DNA of 64,000 nt from Donghicola eburneus (lineage in GTDB: Bacteria > Pseudomonadota > Alphaproteobacteria > Rhodobacterales > Rhodobacteraceae): assembly GCF_900115865.1 (NCBI RefSeq), contig NZ_FOXY01000002.1, forward strand, positions 62,001-126,000, read 5' to 3'. This document shows, in pieces, positions 8,519-16,726 of this stretch. Made by a program: the position numbers and the translations under genes. The first letter of the stretch is position 1. Every line of letters starts with the position of its first letter. The notes under the pieces were generated by a model, which did not search any database, was not told where the DNA came from, and saw nothing but the letters and a program-made list of their open reading frames with translations.

Positions 8519-10126
8519 ATGCTGGATACATCTTCTAATCGCCCCGCCCTACCCCCTGAAATCGCCCGCCGCCGGACTTTTGCGATCATCTCGCACCCCG
8601 ACGCCGGTAAGACGACTCTGACGGAAAAATTCCTGCTCTATGGTGGCGCGATCCAGATGGCCGGTCAGGTGCGCGCCAAAGGCGAAGCGCGCCGCACGCG
8701 TTCTGACTTCATGAAGATGGAACAGGATCGCGGGATCTCGGTCAGCGCCTCGGCGATGTCGTTCGATTTCCGTGAATTTCGTTTCAACCTTGTCGACACC
8801 CCCGGTCACTCGGACTTTTCCGAAGACACCTACCGCACCCTGACGGCGGTGGACGCGGCGATCATGGTGATCGACGGCGCAAAAGGCGTTGAAAGCCAGA
8901 CCCAGAAACTGTTCGAGGTCTGCCGCTTGCGCGACCTGCCCATCCTGACCTTCTGTAACAAGATGGACCGCGAGAGCCGCGATACCTTCGAGATCATCGA
9001 CGAGATCCAAGAAAACCTCGCCATCGACGTGACGCCTGCCAGCTGGCCGATCGGCATGGGCCGCGATTTCTTGGGCTGCTACGACATGATCAACGACCGG
9101 CTGGAACTGATGGACCGCGCCGACCGGAACAAAGTCGCCGAGTCGATCAAGATCCAAGGTTTGGACGATCCCAAACTGGCAGAACACATCCCCGCCGACA
9201 TGCTGGACCAGCTGCGCGAAGAGGTCGAGATGGCCCGCGAACTGCTGCCCGCGCTCGACCCTCAGTCGGTGCTCGAAGGGCACATGACCCCGATCTGGTT
9301 CGGCTCTGCGATCAACAGCTTTGGCGTCAAGGAACTGATGGACGGGATTGCCAACTACGGTCCCGAACCCCAGCCCCAAAGCGCCGATCCTCGCCAGATC
9401 AGCCCCGATGAAACCAAAGTCGCGGGCTTTGTCTTTAAGGTGCAGGCGAACATGGACCCCAAGCACCGCGACCGCGTGGCGTTTGTGCGTCTGGCCTCGG
9501 GCCACTTCAAGCGCGGCATGAAGCTGACCCATGTGCGCACCAAGAAGCCTATGGCGATCTCGAACCCCGTGCTGTTCCTCGCGTCGGACCGCGAACTGGC
9601 CGAAGAGGCTTGGGCGGGCGACATCATCGGCATCCCGAACCACGGTCAGCTTCGCATCGGCGACACCCTGACCGAAGGCGAGACCATCCGCGCCACCGGC
9701 ATCCCCAGCTTTGCACCGGAACTGTTGCAGGGCGTCCGCGCGGGCGACCCGATGAAGGCCAAGCACCTTGAAAAGGCGCTGATGCAATTCGCCGAAGAAG
9801 GCGCGGCCAAGGTGTTCAAACCGAACATTGGCTCGGGCTTTATCGTCGGCGTGGTGGGCGCGCTGCAGTTCGAAGTTTTGGCCAGCCGGATCGAGCTTGA
9901 GTACGGCCTGCCCGTCCGGTTTGAGGCGAGCCAGTTCACCAGCGCCCGTTGGGTGTCCGGTGCCAAGGCTGACGTGGACAAGTTCGTCAACACGAACAAG
10001 CAGCACATCGCGTTCGATCACGATGGCGACGTTGTGTACCTAACCCGCATGCAGTGGGACATCGACCGCGTGGTCCGCGATCACCCCGAACTAAGCCTGA
10101 CCGCGACCAAAGAAATGATGGTCTAA
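8519..10126 (+). CDS. prfC: Peptide chain release factor 3 (RF3)
   Basis: RF3 is a translational GTPase that recycles class-I release factors from the ribosome. The G1 loop SHPDAGKTT is at residues 25-33, the G3 motif VDTPGHSDFSEDT and G4 NKMD follow, and the C-terminal RF3 domain is complete. I use ATG 8519 (535 residues), which gives the usual family N-terminus just before RRRTFAII; in-frame ATGs at 8483 and 8507 would add 12 or 4 residues. A small hairpin follows the stop. Confidence 0.96.
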   Translation: MLDTSSNRPALPPEIARRRTFAIISHPDAGKTTLTEKFLLYGGAIQMAGQVRAKGEARRTRSDFMKMEQDRGISVSASAMSFDFREFRFNLVDTPGHSDFSEDTYRTLTAVDAAIMVIDGAKGVESQTQKLFEVCRLRDLPILTFCNKMDRESRDTFEIIDEIQENLAIDVTPASWPIGMGRDFLGCYDMINDRLELMDRADRNKVAESIKIQGLDDPKLAEHIPADMLDQLREEVEMARELLPALDPQSVLEGHMTPIWFGSAINSFGVKELMDGIANYGPEPQPQSADPRQISPDETKVAGFVFKVQANMDPKHRDRVAFVRLASGHFKRGMKLTHVRTKKPMAISNPVLFLASDRELAEEAWAGDIIGIPNHGQLRIGDTLTEGETIRATGIPSFAPELLQGVRAGDPMKAKHLEKALMQFAEEGAAKVFKPNIGSGFIVGVVGALQFEVLASRIELEYGLPVRFEASQFTSARWVSGAKADVDKFVNTNKQHIAFDHDGDVVYLTRMQWDIDRVVRDHPELSLTATKEMMV

Positions 10127-10130
10127 TAGC

Positions 10131-10149
10131 TGGGGCGTTCTGCGCCCCA
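10131..10149 (+). terminator. Possible weak terminator hairpin after prfC
   Basis: TGGGGCG and CGCCCCA form a 7-bp stem around TTCTG five bases after the prfC stop. There is no T-run after it, so intrinsic termination is uncertain. Confidence 0.35.
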
Positions 10150-10249
10150 ACTTGCCAAAGGCTGATACCGTCAGCCAGATGCGCGATCGACGCTTCGCCC
10201 CGCTGCGTTTTTTGAACGCGGCGGGCAAATTACTACGCAAATCGCTCCC

Positions 10250-10267
10250 TTAGGACTACTCCCCTAA
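10250..10267. promoter_or_regulatory. Inverted repeat TTAGG-N8-CCTAA, possible operator
   Basis: Perfect five-base arms separated by eight bases, about 370 bases before the VOC start. It resembles a dimeric regulator site, but no regulator gene is adjacent and short arms can arise by chance. Confidence 0.25.
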
Positions 10268-10635
10268 AGTTCACGCCCCCAGCTATCGGACGCCTCGAAA
10301 GCGGACGGTTTGGCATGTCAGCTGAGCCGAGCATCGTTCGCATCCTCAGCTACGAACGACTCACTGGCTTTGCTGGCATAAGACGAAACCCAGTTCTGTC
10401 TGACCCGAGAAGACCAGTGCAAGACGGCTATGCCATAAACGCTTGGAACAGCACGAGCTTACGCACGTTTACATCGAGAAGCGCGGAGCCCAAGGCTTCG
10501 GTGATTTCATCCTCAATGTGACTGGGACGTCATCTCGTCCGCGACCTGCATCCGGCAATTTGGATGCCCCAACGTCGCGGGCCTCGAACAGGCCGTCCCG
10601 CATTTCAGTGACGTGTTCAGAGAGAAAGGGACCCC

Positions 10636-11181
10636 ATGACCCAGAGCAGTATTCGCGGCATCGAGCATATCGGCCTGACCGTTCCAAATCACGAAGAGGC
10701 CATCCGATTTTTCAAAGCCGCCTTTGGGGCCGAAGTGCTCTACTCGCTTACTGACAAGGATCACGACCCCATCACCCACGAGGATGTGGGATCAAAGAAC
10801 AGACTGCGCAAAGGCACCCGCATGGTCGCCGTTTCAATGCTGCGGCTCCAGAACGGCGCGAACCTAGAGGTTTTTAAGATTGATCGGCCCGGCGGCGAGA
10901 CGGGGCGCAGCATTTCCGATTACGGCATCAGCCACTTCAGTGTGACGGTGGATGATATCGACGCCGCGACACAGGCTTTCGCGGCTGCGGGCGGTGAGCT
11001 GCTGGAAGGGCCCTACGACCTGAGCGATCAGGAAGAAGGACCCGGGAACCGCGGCCAGTTCGGCCTGACCCCGTGGGGTCTGCTGATCGAGTTCGAACAA
11101 CTCCCTGCGCCGATGTCCTATGACTGCCACCCAAGCCGCCCACGCTGGATCCCTGCGCCGGCCTCGAAAAAGGCGTCCTGA
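10636..11181 (+). CDS. VOC-superfamily (glyoxalase/dioxygenase-like) protein
   Basis: A 181-residue cytoplasmic protein with two vicinal-oxygen-chelate beta-alpha-beta-beta-beta modules: IRGIEHIGLTVPNHEEAIRFF at the N-terminus and ISHFSVTVDDIDAATQAF after residue ~95. Candidate metal ligands are His11 and Glu79 (LEVF) in the first module and His in ISHFSV plus Glu in LIEFEQ in the second. A purine-rich ribosome binding site (GAGAGAAAGGGA) precedes the ATG. It leads an apparent three-gene operon with an aldo/keto reductase (39-base gap) and a TSUP exporter. The substrate cannot be deduced. Confidence 0.85.
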   Translation: MTQSSIRGIEHIGLTVPNHEEAIRFFKAAFGAEVLYSLTDKDHDPITHEDVGSKNRLRKGTRMVAVSMLRLQNGANLEVFKIDRPGGETGRSISDYGISHFSVTVDDIDAATQAFAAAGGELLEGPYDLSDQEEGPGNRGQFGLTPWGLLIEFEQLPAPMSYDCHPSRPRWIPAPASKKAS

Positions 11182-11220
11182 GAGACGCTCGTTCCCGATT
11201 TACAAACCAAGGAATTTCCC

Positions 11221-12168
11221 ATGAATTACGCTCCCCTCGGCACCACCGGTTTCAACATCTCGCCCATCGTTTTTGGCGGCAATGTCTTTGGCTGGACCCT
11301 CGACGAAGCCGAAAGCTTCAAAATTCTGGATGCGTTTATCGACCACGGGTTCGACGCGATCGACACCGCAGATGTCTACTCGGCATGGGCCGATGGCAAT
11401 TCGGGCGGCGAGTCCGAGACGGTGTTAGGCAACTGGTTCGCGGCACGGCCCGGCATGCGGGACAAGGTCAAACTCTTTACCAAGGTCGGCTCGGACATGG
11501 GCGGCGACGGGCAAAAGGGCCTTGGCGCAGACTGGATCAGCGCGGCGATCAACAAATCGCTGTCGCGTTTGCAAACCGACTACGTCGATCTGTACTTTTC
11601 GCACTGGCCTGATGACAGCGTAACTCATGCCGAAACCCTCGGCGCCTATGATGCTTTGCTCAAGTCGGGCAAGATTCGCGCGATCGGTGCCTCAAACTAT
11701 GACGAGACATTGCTTCGTGCCGCGCTCGACACCTCTGTGTCAGAGGGGCTGCCTACCTACCAAGTGATCCAGCCGGAATACAACCTATATGACCGCGATG
11801 CGCTGGATGGCGGGCTGCGTGAGCTATGCCTGAAAAAGAACATCGGCGTAGTCACCTACTTCTCGCTCGCTGCCGGATTTTTGTCGGGGAAATACAGATC
11901 CAAGGACGATCTGGCCGGACGTCAGCGCGGCGGCATGGTCGAGAAATACCTGACAGAGCGCGGGATGAAGCTGATCGACATACTCGAAGATGTTGCCGCA
12001 CTGCACAATGCCAAGCCTGCCGAAGTAGCGCTTGCGTGGCTCATTGCCCGCGATGGCGTAACGGCCCCAATCGCGTCAGCCACCAGCCTGAGCCAAGTCG
12101 AAAGCTTTGCCAAAGCCGCAGCGTTGAGCCTGACCGACGAAGACATGTCGCGCCTGACCAACGCCTAA
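11221..12168 (+). CDS. Aldo/keto reductase
   Basis: A 315-residue NADPH-dependent (beta/alpha)8 oxidoreductase. The catalytic tetrad is complete: Asp48 and Tyr53 in DAIDTADVYS, Lys88 in LFTKVG and His128 in DLYFSHWPDD. AAGGA precedes the ATG. It is intact and full length, in contrast to the truncated AKR part of the chimeric gene at 28.6 kb. It is the middle gene of the VOC-AKR-TSUP unit; substrate unknown. Confidence 0.9.
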   Translation: MNYAPLGTTGFNISPIVFGGNVFGWTLDEAESFKILDAFIDHGFDAIDTADVYSAWADGNSGGESETVLGNWFAARPGMRDKVKLFTKVGSDMGGDGQKGLGADWISAAINKSLSRLQTDYVDLYFSHWPDDSVTHAETLGAYDALLKSGKIRAIGASNYDETLLRAALDTSVSEGLPTYQVIQPEYNLYDRDALDGGLRELCLKKNIGVVTYFSLAAGFLSGKYRSKDDLAGRQRGGMVEKYLTERGMKLIDILEDVAALHNAKPAEVALAWLIARDGVTAPIASATSLSQVESFAKAAALSLTDEDMSRLTNA

Positions 12169-12212
12169 GGAGCGCGCGGCGTGTCCCAAATCGCGCCGCG
12201 CAACCGGTCTGA

Positions 12213-12956
12213 ATGCTAGATACAATTCTTCTTGTGACCGCCGCGCTGATCGTCGGGATGTCCAAAGGCGGCCTTGCCTCCGCGGCTGCGATCGCGGTCC
12301 CAATGCTCGCGCTTTTTATGAACCCGGTCAAAGCCGCCGCGACCCTGCTACCAGTGTACATCGTGACCGACTGGATCGGCGTATGGCTCTACCGCCAGCA
12401 TTATTCCAAACGCAATCTGCTGATCCTGACGCCATCAATTCTGCTTGGGGTCGCCATTGCGACATTTATCACCCCTTACACGCCGGAATACGCCCTGCTC
12501 ATCTTTACTGGTCTGATCGGCCTGTGGTTTTGCGCCCGCGCTAGGCTAAAACGCGGCTCAACTGAAAAGCACGAGGCCAAGGTCCTGCCCGGCGTTTTCT
12601 GGGGCACCCTGACCGGCATAGCCAGCTTCATCACCCATTCCGGCGCACCTCCGTCCCAAGCCTATTTGCTGCCGCAAAAGCTGCCGAAGCTGGAATTCGC
12701 CGGAACCATCGCCATCGCTTTTGCCATCGGCAATCTGGTGAAATTGCCCGCCTACTGGGCCATTGGCCAGTTGGATGGCTTGAATTGGGGGCTGATCGCC
12801 GCTCTCGCAGCGTCGGGCGTCGCTGGGACATTCGCGGGGCGGTACATCACCGGAATCCTGTCAGAAGCTGTTTACATGAGGATCATCCAAATCATGCTTT
12901 TTGTCCTGTCGATCCTGCTCCTGATCCGCGGTGGAATGGAGGGGTTCGGAGGCTGA
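12213..12956 (+). CDS. TSUP (TauE/SafE) family membrane exporter
   Basis: A 247-residue polytopic membrane protein with two halves, each starting with a family-type segment (LIVGMSKGGLASAAAIAVPM; later GIASFITHSGAPPSQAYLLP). About eight hydrophobic segments are visible. TSUP proteins export small sulfur-containing or organic anions such as sulfite, sulfoacetate or thiosulfate-type compounds. It follows the aldo/keto reductase by 44 bases. It is one of two TSUP genes within 4 kb; the other (15.9 kb) is better placed to serve the taurine locus. Confidence 0.88.
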   Translation: MLDTILLVTAALIVGMSKGGLASAAAIAVPMLALFMNPVKAAATLLPVYIVTDWIGVWLYRQHYSKRNLLILTPSILLGVAIATFITPYTPEYALLIFTGLIGLWFCARARLKRGSTEKHEAKVLPGVFWGTLTGIASFITHSGAPPSQAYLLPQKLPKLEFAGTIAIAFAIGNLVKLPAYWAIGQLDGLNWGLIAALAASGVAGTFAGRYITGILSEAVYMRIIQIMLFVLSILLLIRGGMEGFGG

Positions 12957-13150
12957 CAGGGTGCCCAATCACGTAGAGCATGATCATGCCCCGACCAATT
13001 CGCCAACGCGCGCATCCGGTTGGCGGGGTTAAAATCCACCGCAACTTCTTACTGCCTCTAACGTATTATTGAGAGATACTGCGCAAAACTCCCCGTTGCG
13101 ATTTCGAAATCGAACACGCCTGTTCGGTTTTCCAACCCTAAGGATCGAAC

Positions 13151-14329
13151 ATGGCCGCTACCTTTGCTCACAACAATTATCACGGCGCGATGCAACTCTT
13201 GCTGCTCTCTGTTCTCGAGAGCAACAATAATCAAATTCTCTCCAGCACCAGCACGCAGATCGACTATGGCGTAAACCCGATGCGCGATCCGTACACCAAC
13301 TTCTTTGGGTCGGGCATGAACGGGTTGGGCGATGGCACGGTCCGGCACATAGACATCTATTGGCCAAATGTGGGCTCCGTAGCGATGATCATCGACGGCC
13401 TGCCGGACATCTCGTTCCAAAGCCTGCTGGCGACCGCCGACGCGGACGATCCGATGCATGCGCTGAACACACTGTTGTCGACGACAGATTGGACCGGCAC
13501 CGGCGGCGTCTATGGCGAATCTTTTCTGGGCTTCTACGGCGCGGACTCCGTTTCGGGTGGGGACGGGAACGACGTCTACACGGCGTCCATGGGCTATGGG
13601 CAGGCCCGCGCGATCACCGATCACTTTGATGGGGGCGAGGATACAGATTACGTCGTCCTCAGCGAACTGACGACCGGCGTGATCGCAAACCTTGGGACCG
13701 GCATGGTCACCTTCTCCGAAGAGGTGTCAGGCACGGAATACGCGCGCACCCTCACCCTTAGCAACGTTGAGGAACTGGCTGGAACACGGTTTCGGGACAA
13801 GATCACGGGCAGCGAAGGCCATGATCTGTTTTTTGGAAATGGCGGACGGGATGTCATTCGCGGCGGCGCAGGCAGCGATACGATTTCGGGTGATGGCGGA
13901 AACGATCGGCTCTTTGGGAACGACGGAAACGATTGGCTGTCCGGCAAGCAACGCAAAGACAAGCTGTTCGGCAATGCCGGGGACGACGAGCTCTTCGGGG
14001 ATGCTGGAAATGACAAGCTCAAGGGCGACGCGGGGAACGACACCCTGTCGGGGGGCACCGGACGAGACAAACTCTTTGGCGGCACGGGAGATGACATTCT
14101 GACGGGTGGTCGGCATCAGGATACTTTTATTTTTGCCGCGGGCGGTCAGGACCAAGGGAATGACCTCATCCTCGACTTCCAAAAACGCCAGGACACAATC
14201 CGGTTCTCCGGTGGCGATGTCGAGGTCACCGTCACTCACCAGAACGGCGACACCTATCTTGATTACGACGATGGCTCGATCCGGCTTGTCGGGGTGACTT
14301 GGCTGGACGAAGGCGTGGTCGACTTCTAA
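13151..14329 (+). CDS. RTX (hemolysin-type calcium-binding repeat) secreted protein
   Basis: A 392-residue acidic protein that is probably exported by a type I secretion system. There is no N-terminal signal peptide. Residues ~223-325 are about ten tandem GGxGxDxUx nonapeptides (for example GGAGSDTISGDGGNDRLFG), which bind calcium after secretion; an isolated copy (GGDGNDVYT) is near 137. The end DTFIFAAG followed by DLILDFQKRQDTIRF resembles the C-terminal block of serralysin-type RTX proteins. The N-terminal 130 residues match nothing I recognise and have no HExxH protease motif. No secretion genes are adjacent. Confidence 0.88.
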   Translation: MAATFAHNNYHGAMQLLLLSVLESNNNQILSSTSTQIDYGVNPMRDPYTNFFGSGMNGLGDGTVRHIDIYWPNVGSVAMIIDGLPDISFQSLLATADADDPMHALNTLLSTTDWTGTGGVYGESFLGFYGADSVSGGDGNDVYTASMGYGQARAITDHFDGGEDTDYVVLSELTTGVIANLGTGMVTFSEEVSGTEYARTLTLSNVEELAGTRFRDKITGSEGHDLFFGNGGRDVIRGGAGSDTISGDGGNDRLFGNDGNDWLSGKQRKDKLFGNAGDDELFGDAGNDKLKGDAGNDTLSGGTGRDKLFGGTGDDILTGGRHQDTFIFAAGGQDQGNDLILDFQKRQDTIRFSGGDVEVTVTHQNGDTYLDYDDGSIRLVGVTWLDEGVVDF

Positions 14330-14413
14330 TCGGCGCCCAGGCGTTAGGCACCTCATCTGGCCTTATCAAAGCTTCAGGCTGGCCCTAACGCGAGCCAAGC
14401 GGGCAAGAGTACT

Positions 14414-14440
14414 CTCGGGGTCAAACAGACTGACCCCGAG
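14414..14440 (+). promoter_or_regulatory. Perfect hairpin overlapping the aldehyde dehydrogenase ribosome binding site
   Basis: CTCGGGGTCA (14414-14423) and TGACCCCGAG (14431-14440) form a perfect 10-bp stem around AACAGAC. The only Shine-Dalgarno-like sequence for ATG 14447 is GAGG at 14438-14441, so three of its four bases lie in the stem. It could be a translational switch or, read as DNA, a palindromic operator. Confidence 0.6.
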
Positions 14441-14446
14441 GCCAAG

Positions 14447-15937
14447 ATGACCACCCTGCCCCCACTCCCGACGACACCAGATGCCACCTTCGCGGCCTAT
14501 GCCTCTTCGAATTTGGTCAACGCCGCGCTGGCCAATACGCAGCATACGCTAGACGTTCGCAATCCGGCGACAGGACAGGTCTTGGGGACCGCGCCCGCCA
14601 GCACGGCAGAGGACACAGCGCTCGCGGTTGATGCAGCCCAAGCCGCGCAGGCCGCATGGGCCGCAGTGCCCGCAAGAGATCGCGGCAAGCGCGTGTCCGC
14701 TGCCGCACGCGCTTTGGCGGAGCATGCGGAGCTCATCGCGCAGGTGCTGGCCCGCGAAACCGGCAAAGCCATCCGGACCGAATGCCGCGGCGAAGTCGCT
14801 GTTGCCTCTGACATCATGGATTTTTACGGCAACCTCGGGTCCGAGATCAAAGGCCAGACCATCCCCTACAACCCGCGCATGCTGACCATGACGACCCGCG
14901 AGCCCTTGGGGGTGGTCGCCGCCATTGTCCCGTGGAACGTGCCGCTCGTGCTCTTTGCGCTCAAGGTTGGGCCCGCTCTGGTTGCCGGCAATACCGTGGT
15001 GGTCAAAGCCTCGGAAGAGGCACCTTTTGCGACTTTCCTGATGGCGGACATCCTCATGCGCCATCTGCCTGCTGGAGTCTTGAACGTGATCAATGGCACG
15101 GGCGCAGAGTGCGGTGATGCCCTGACACGCAATCCCGACATCGCCAAGATCACCTTTACCGGGTCCGAAGCCGTGGGCGAAACTATCTACAAAATCGGGG
15201 CCAGCCGGATCATCCCTGTGTCACTAGAGCTTGGTGGGAAATCCCCCATGATTATCTGCGAAGACGCCGATCTGGACAAAGCCGTCGCGGGGGCAATATC
15301 TGGCATGCGTTTCACCCGCCAAGGGCAGAGCTGCACGGCCGCCAGCCGGATCTACGTGCATGAGAGCCTGAGGTCCGCGTTCATGGCGCAGCTCGAACAG
15401 GCGCTGAACGCGCTGGTCATCGGCAATCCGTTGGACGAATCCACCGACGTCGGCACGATCATCAACGCGCGTCAGATGGCTACGATCCAGCGCTATATTG
15501 CGCTGGCCGAGGGCACCGAAGGAGCAACTGTCAAACGCTATGGCACCCTGCCCAAAAGCGCCGATCTGTCGCCCGCCCTTTTCATTCAGCCGACCATCCT
15601 GATGGACCTGCCCGACAACCACCCCTGCGTGATGGAAGAAATCTTTGGCCCCGTCGCGGTTGTCCATAGCTGGACGGACTACGAAGAGGTCATTGCTGCA
15701 GCGAACTCTACGCACTATGGCCTAGCGGCAAGCGTTTGGACGCGCAGCCTCTCGACCGCCTTGGACAGCACCGCGCGACTGAACGCAGGATATGTGCAGG
15801 TGAACCAAAACCTGACCATCCAGCCGAACGTGTCCTACGGGGGTTTTGGCAGATCGGGGCTTGGCAAAGAGGCCTCGCTCGAAGCGATGCTGGAACACTT
15901 TACGAGATCAAAAACCATCGTGATGAATTTCGACTGA
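14447..15937 (+). CDS. safD: NAD(P)-dependent aldehyde dehydrogenase, candidate sulfoacetaldehyde dehydrogenase SafD
   Basis: A 496-residue ALDH with complete active site: Asn164 (PWNVPL), Lys187 (VVVKASEEAP), Glu261 (LELGGKSP) and catalytic Cys296 (GQSCTAAS). The family alone does not fix the substrate. Context does: the gene is coupled to a TSUP exporter one base downstream and converges on tauCBA, with tpa and tauR beyond. In Neptuniibacter caesariensis the same gene types form a taurine-nitrogen pathway in which SafD oxidises sulfoacetaldehyde to sulfoacetate. I therefore infer that role here; ALDH identity is certain, the SafD label is not. The ribosome binding site is inside a hairpin. 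Confidence 0.75.
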   Translation: MTTLPPLPTTPDATFAAYASSNLVNAALANTQHTLDVRNPATGQVLGTAPASTAEDTALAVDAAQAAQAAWAAVPARDRGKRVSAAARALAEHAELIAQVLARETGKAIRTECRGEVAVASDIMDFYGNLGSEIKGQTIPYNPRMLTMTTREPLGVVAAIVPWNVPLVLFALKVGPALVAGNTVVVKASEEAPFATFLMADILMRHLPAGVLNVINGTGAECGDALTRNPDIAKITFTGSEAVGETIYKIGASRIIPVSLELGGKSPMIICEDADLDKAVAGAISGMRFTRQGQSCTAASRIYVHESLRSAFMAQLEQALNALVIGNPLDESTDVGTIINARQMATIQRYIALAEGTEGATVKRYGTLPKSADLSPALFIQPTILMDLPDNHPCVMEEIFGPVAVVHSWTDYEEVIAAANSTHYGLAASVWTRSLSTALDSTARLNAGYVQVNQNLTIQPNVSYGGFGRSGLGKEASLEAMLEHFTRSKTIVMNFD

Positions 15938-15938
15938 C

Positions 15939-16670
15939 ATGGATCATATCTTTATTCTGTCGGCGGCCACCTTGGCCGCCGGTTTTTTGCGTGGTGTCAC
16001 CGGTTTTGGCTTTGGGCTCGCCGCTGTGCCTTTGTTCAGTTTGGTGGTACCGCCCCTGCATGCGGTCATCGTGATCGAAATTCTGCAGATCGCCGCCGCA
16101 CCCTTTGACATTTACCAGCATCACCGGCGGATCGACCGCAAGGCGGTAGGTCTCTTGTGCCTCGGGACGTTGATCGGGGCGCCAGCTGGCGCGCTTCTGG
16201 CGACGCAACTGCCCCCCGATGTGATGCGCGTGGCAATTGCGGCGCTGGTATTTGTGGGGCTGTTTGCCTTGTTGGCCAAGGTTGCGATCCCCGATGGTCG
16301 CGGGCCCGCGCTTGGGACCGGCTGCGCTGCTGGCTTGCTCGCGGGGTTGGCCGCAATGCCCGGCCCGCCCGCTGTGGCGTACTTCTTGGGTCGTGGCGCG
16401 GACAAAGCCACCAGCCGTGCGTCTTTGCTGATTTACTTCAGTTTTGCCGCCGCTTTGGCGCTGCTGTTCATTGAGCTTGGCTCAGACGCCATATCCGTTG
16501 ATCTGCTCTACATTGCGGCGGCCAGCTATCCGGCGCTGCTGATTGGAACCTATGCGGGCAGTCTGCTGTTCAAGCGGCTTGGCGACGGGCACTACCGCAT
16601 GGCGGCGTTGGGCATCATGCTGATTTCTGCGCTGCTGACGGGGATCAAAGGGCTAAATGGTCTGCTGTAA
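15939..16670 (+). CDS. safE: TSUP family exporter, candidate sulfoacetate exporter SafE
   Basis: A 243-residue integral membrane protein of the TauE/SafE family with about eight hydrophobic segments and the N-terminal family signature GFLRGVTGFGFGLAAVPLFS. Its ATG lies one base after the stop of the ALDH gene, so the two are almost certainly co-translated. With tauCBA, tpa and tauR nearby, export of the ALDH product sulfoacetate is the simplest role; sulfite export (TauE) is the alternative but no sulfite-producing xsc is present. A terminator follows. Confidence 0.78.
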   Translation: MDHIFILSAATLAAGFLRGVTGFGFGLAAVPLFSLVVPPLHAVIVIEILQIAAAPFDIYQHHRRIDRKAVGLLCLGTLIGAPAGALLATQLPPDVMRVAIAALVFVGLFALLAKVAIPDGRGPALGTGCAAGLLAGLAAMPGPPAVAYFLGRGADKATSRASLLIYFSFAAALALLFIELGSDAISVDLLYIAAASYPALLIGTYAGSLLFKRLGDGHYRMAALGIMLISALLTGIKGLNGLL

Positions 16671-16675
16671 ACGCA

Positions 16676-16710
16676 AAACGGCGCGCAGTGTGACTGCGCC
16701 CCGTTTGTTT
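16676..16710. terminator. Terminator between convergent TSUP and tauC genes
   Basis: AAACGG-C-GCGCAG pairs with CTGCGC-C-CCGTTT around TGTGA, with one internal mismatch, followed by TTTGTTT. It begins six bases after the TSUP stop and lies before the tauC stop on the other strand. Confidence 0.85.
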
Positions 16711-16726
16711 GCCTGTCGGGACAAGG

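Larger units (their letters stand above)
10127..10635. other. Intergenic stretch without a convincing gene
   Basis: This 509-base stretch lies between prfC and the VOC gene. Short reading frames exist on both strands (for example 10315-10521 plus, 68 codons), but none has a good ribosome binding site or a recognisable protein. It holds a small hairpin at its left end and a TTAGG-N8-CCTAA inverted repeat at 10250-10267, probably the upstream control region of the VOC-AKR-TSUP operon. Confidence 0.6.

Noticed and set aside
8549-10021. A 490-codon minus-strand frame opposite prfC.
   Set aside because: It is antisense to a clearly conserved gene, lacks a plausible start, and its His/Val/Arg-rich composition is that of a GC-rich shadow frame.
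10315-10521. A 68-codon plus-strand frame between prfC and the VOC gene.
   Set aside because: It has no ribosome binding site and no protein-like composition; overlapping frames of similar length exist on both strands.
13860-14110. Tandem DNA repeats near 13.9 kb, considered as a CRISPR or satellite array.
   Set aside because: The periodicity is 27 bases encoding RTX nonapeptides and the units are degenerate at DNA level, so it is coding repetition.
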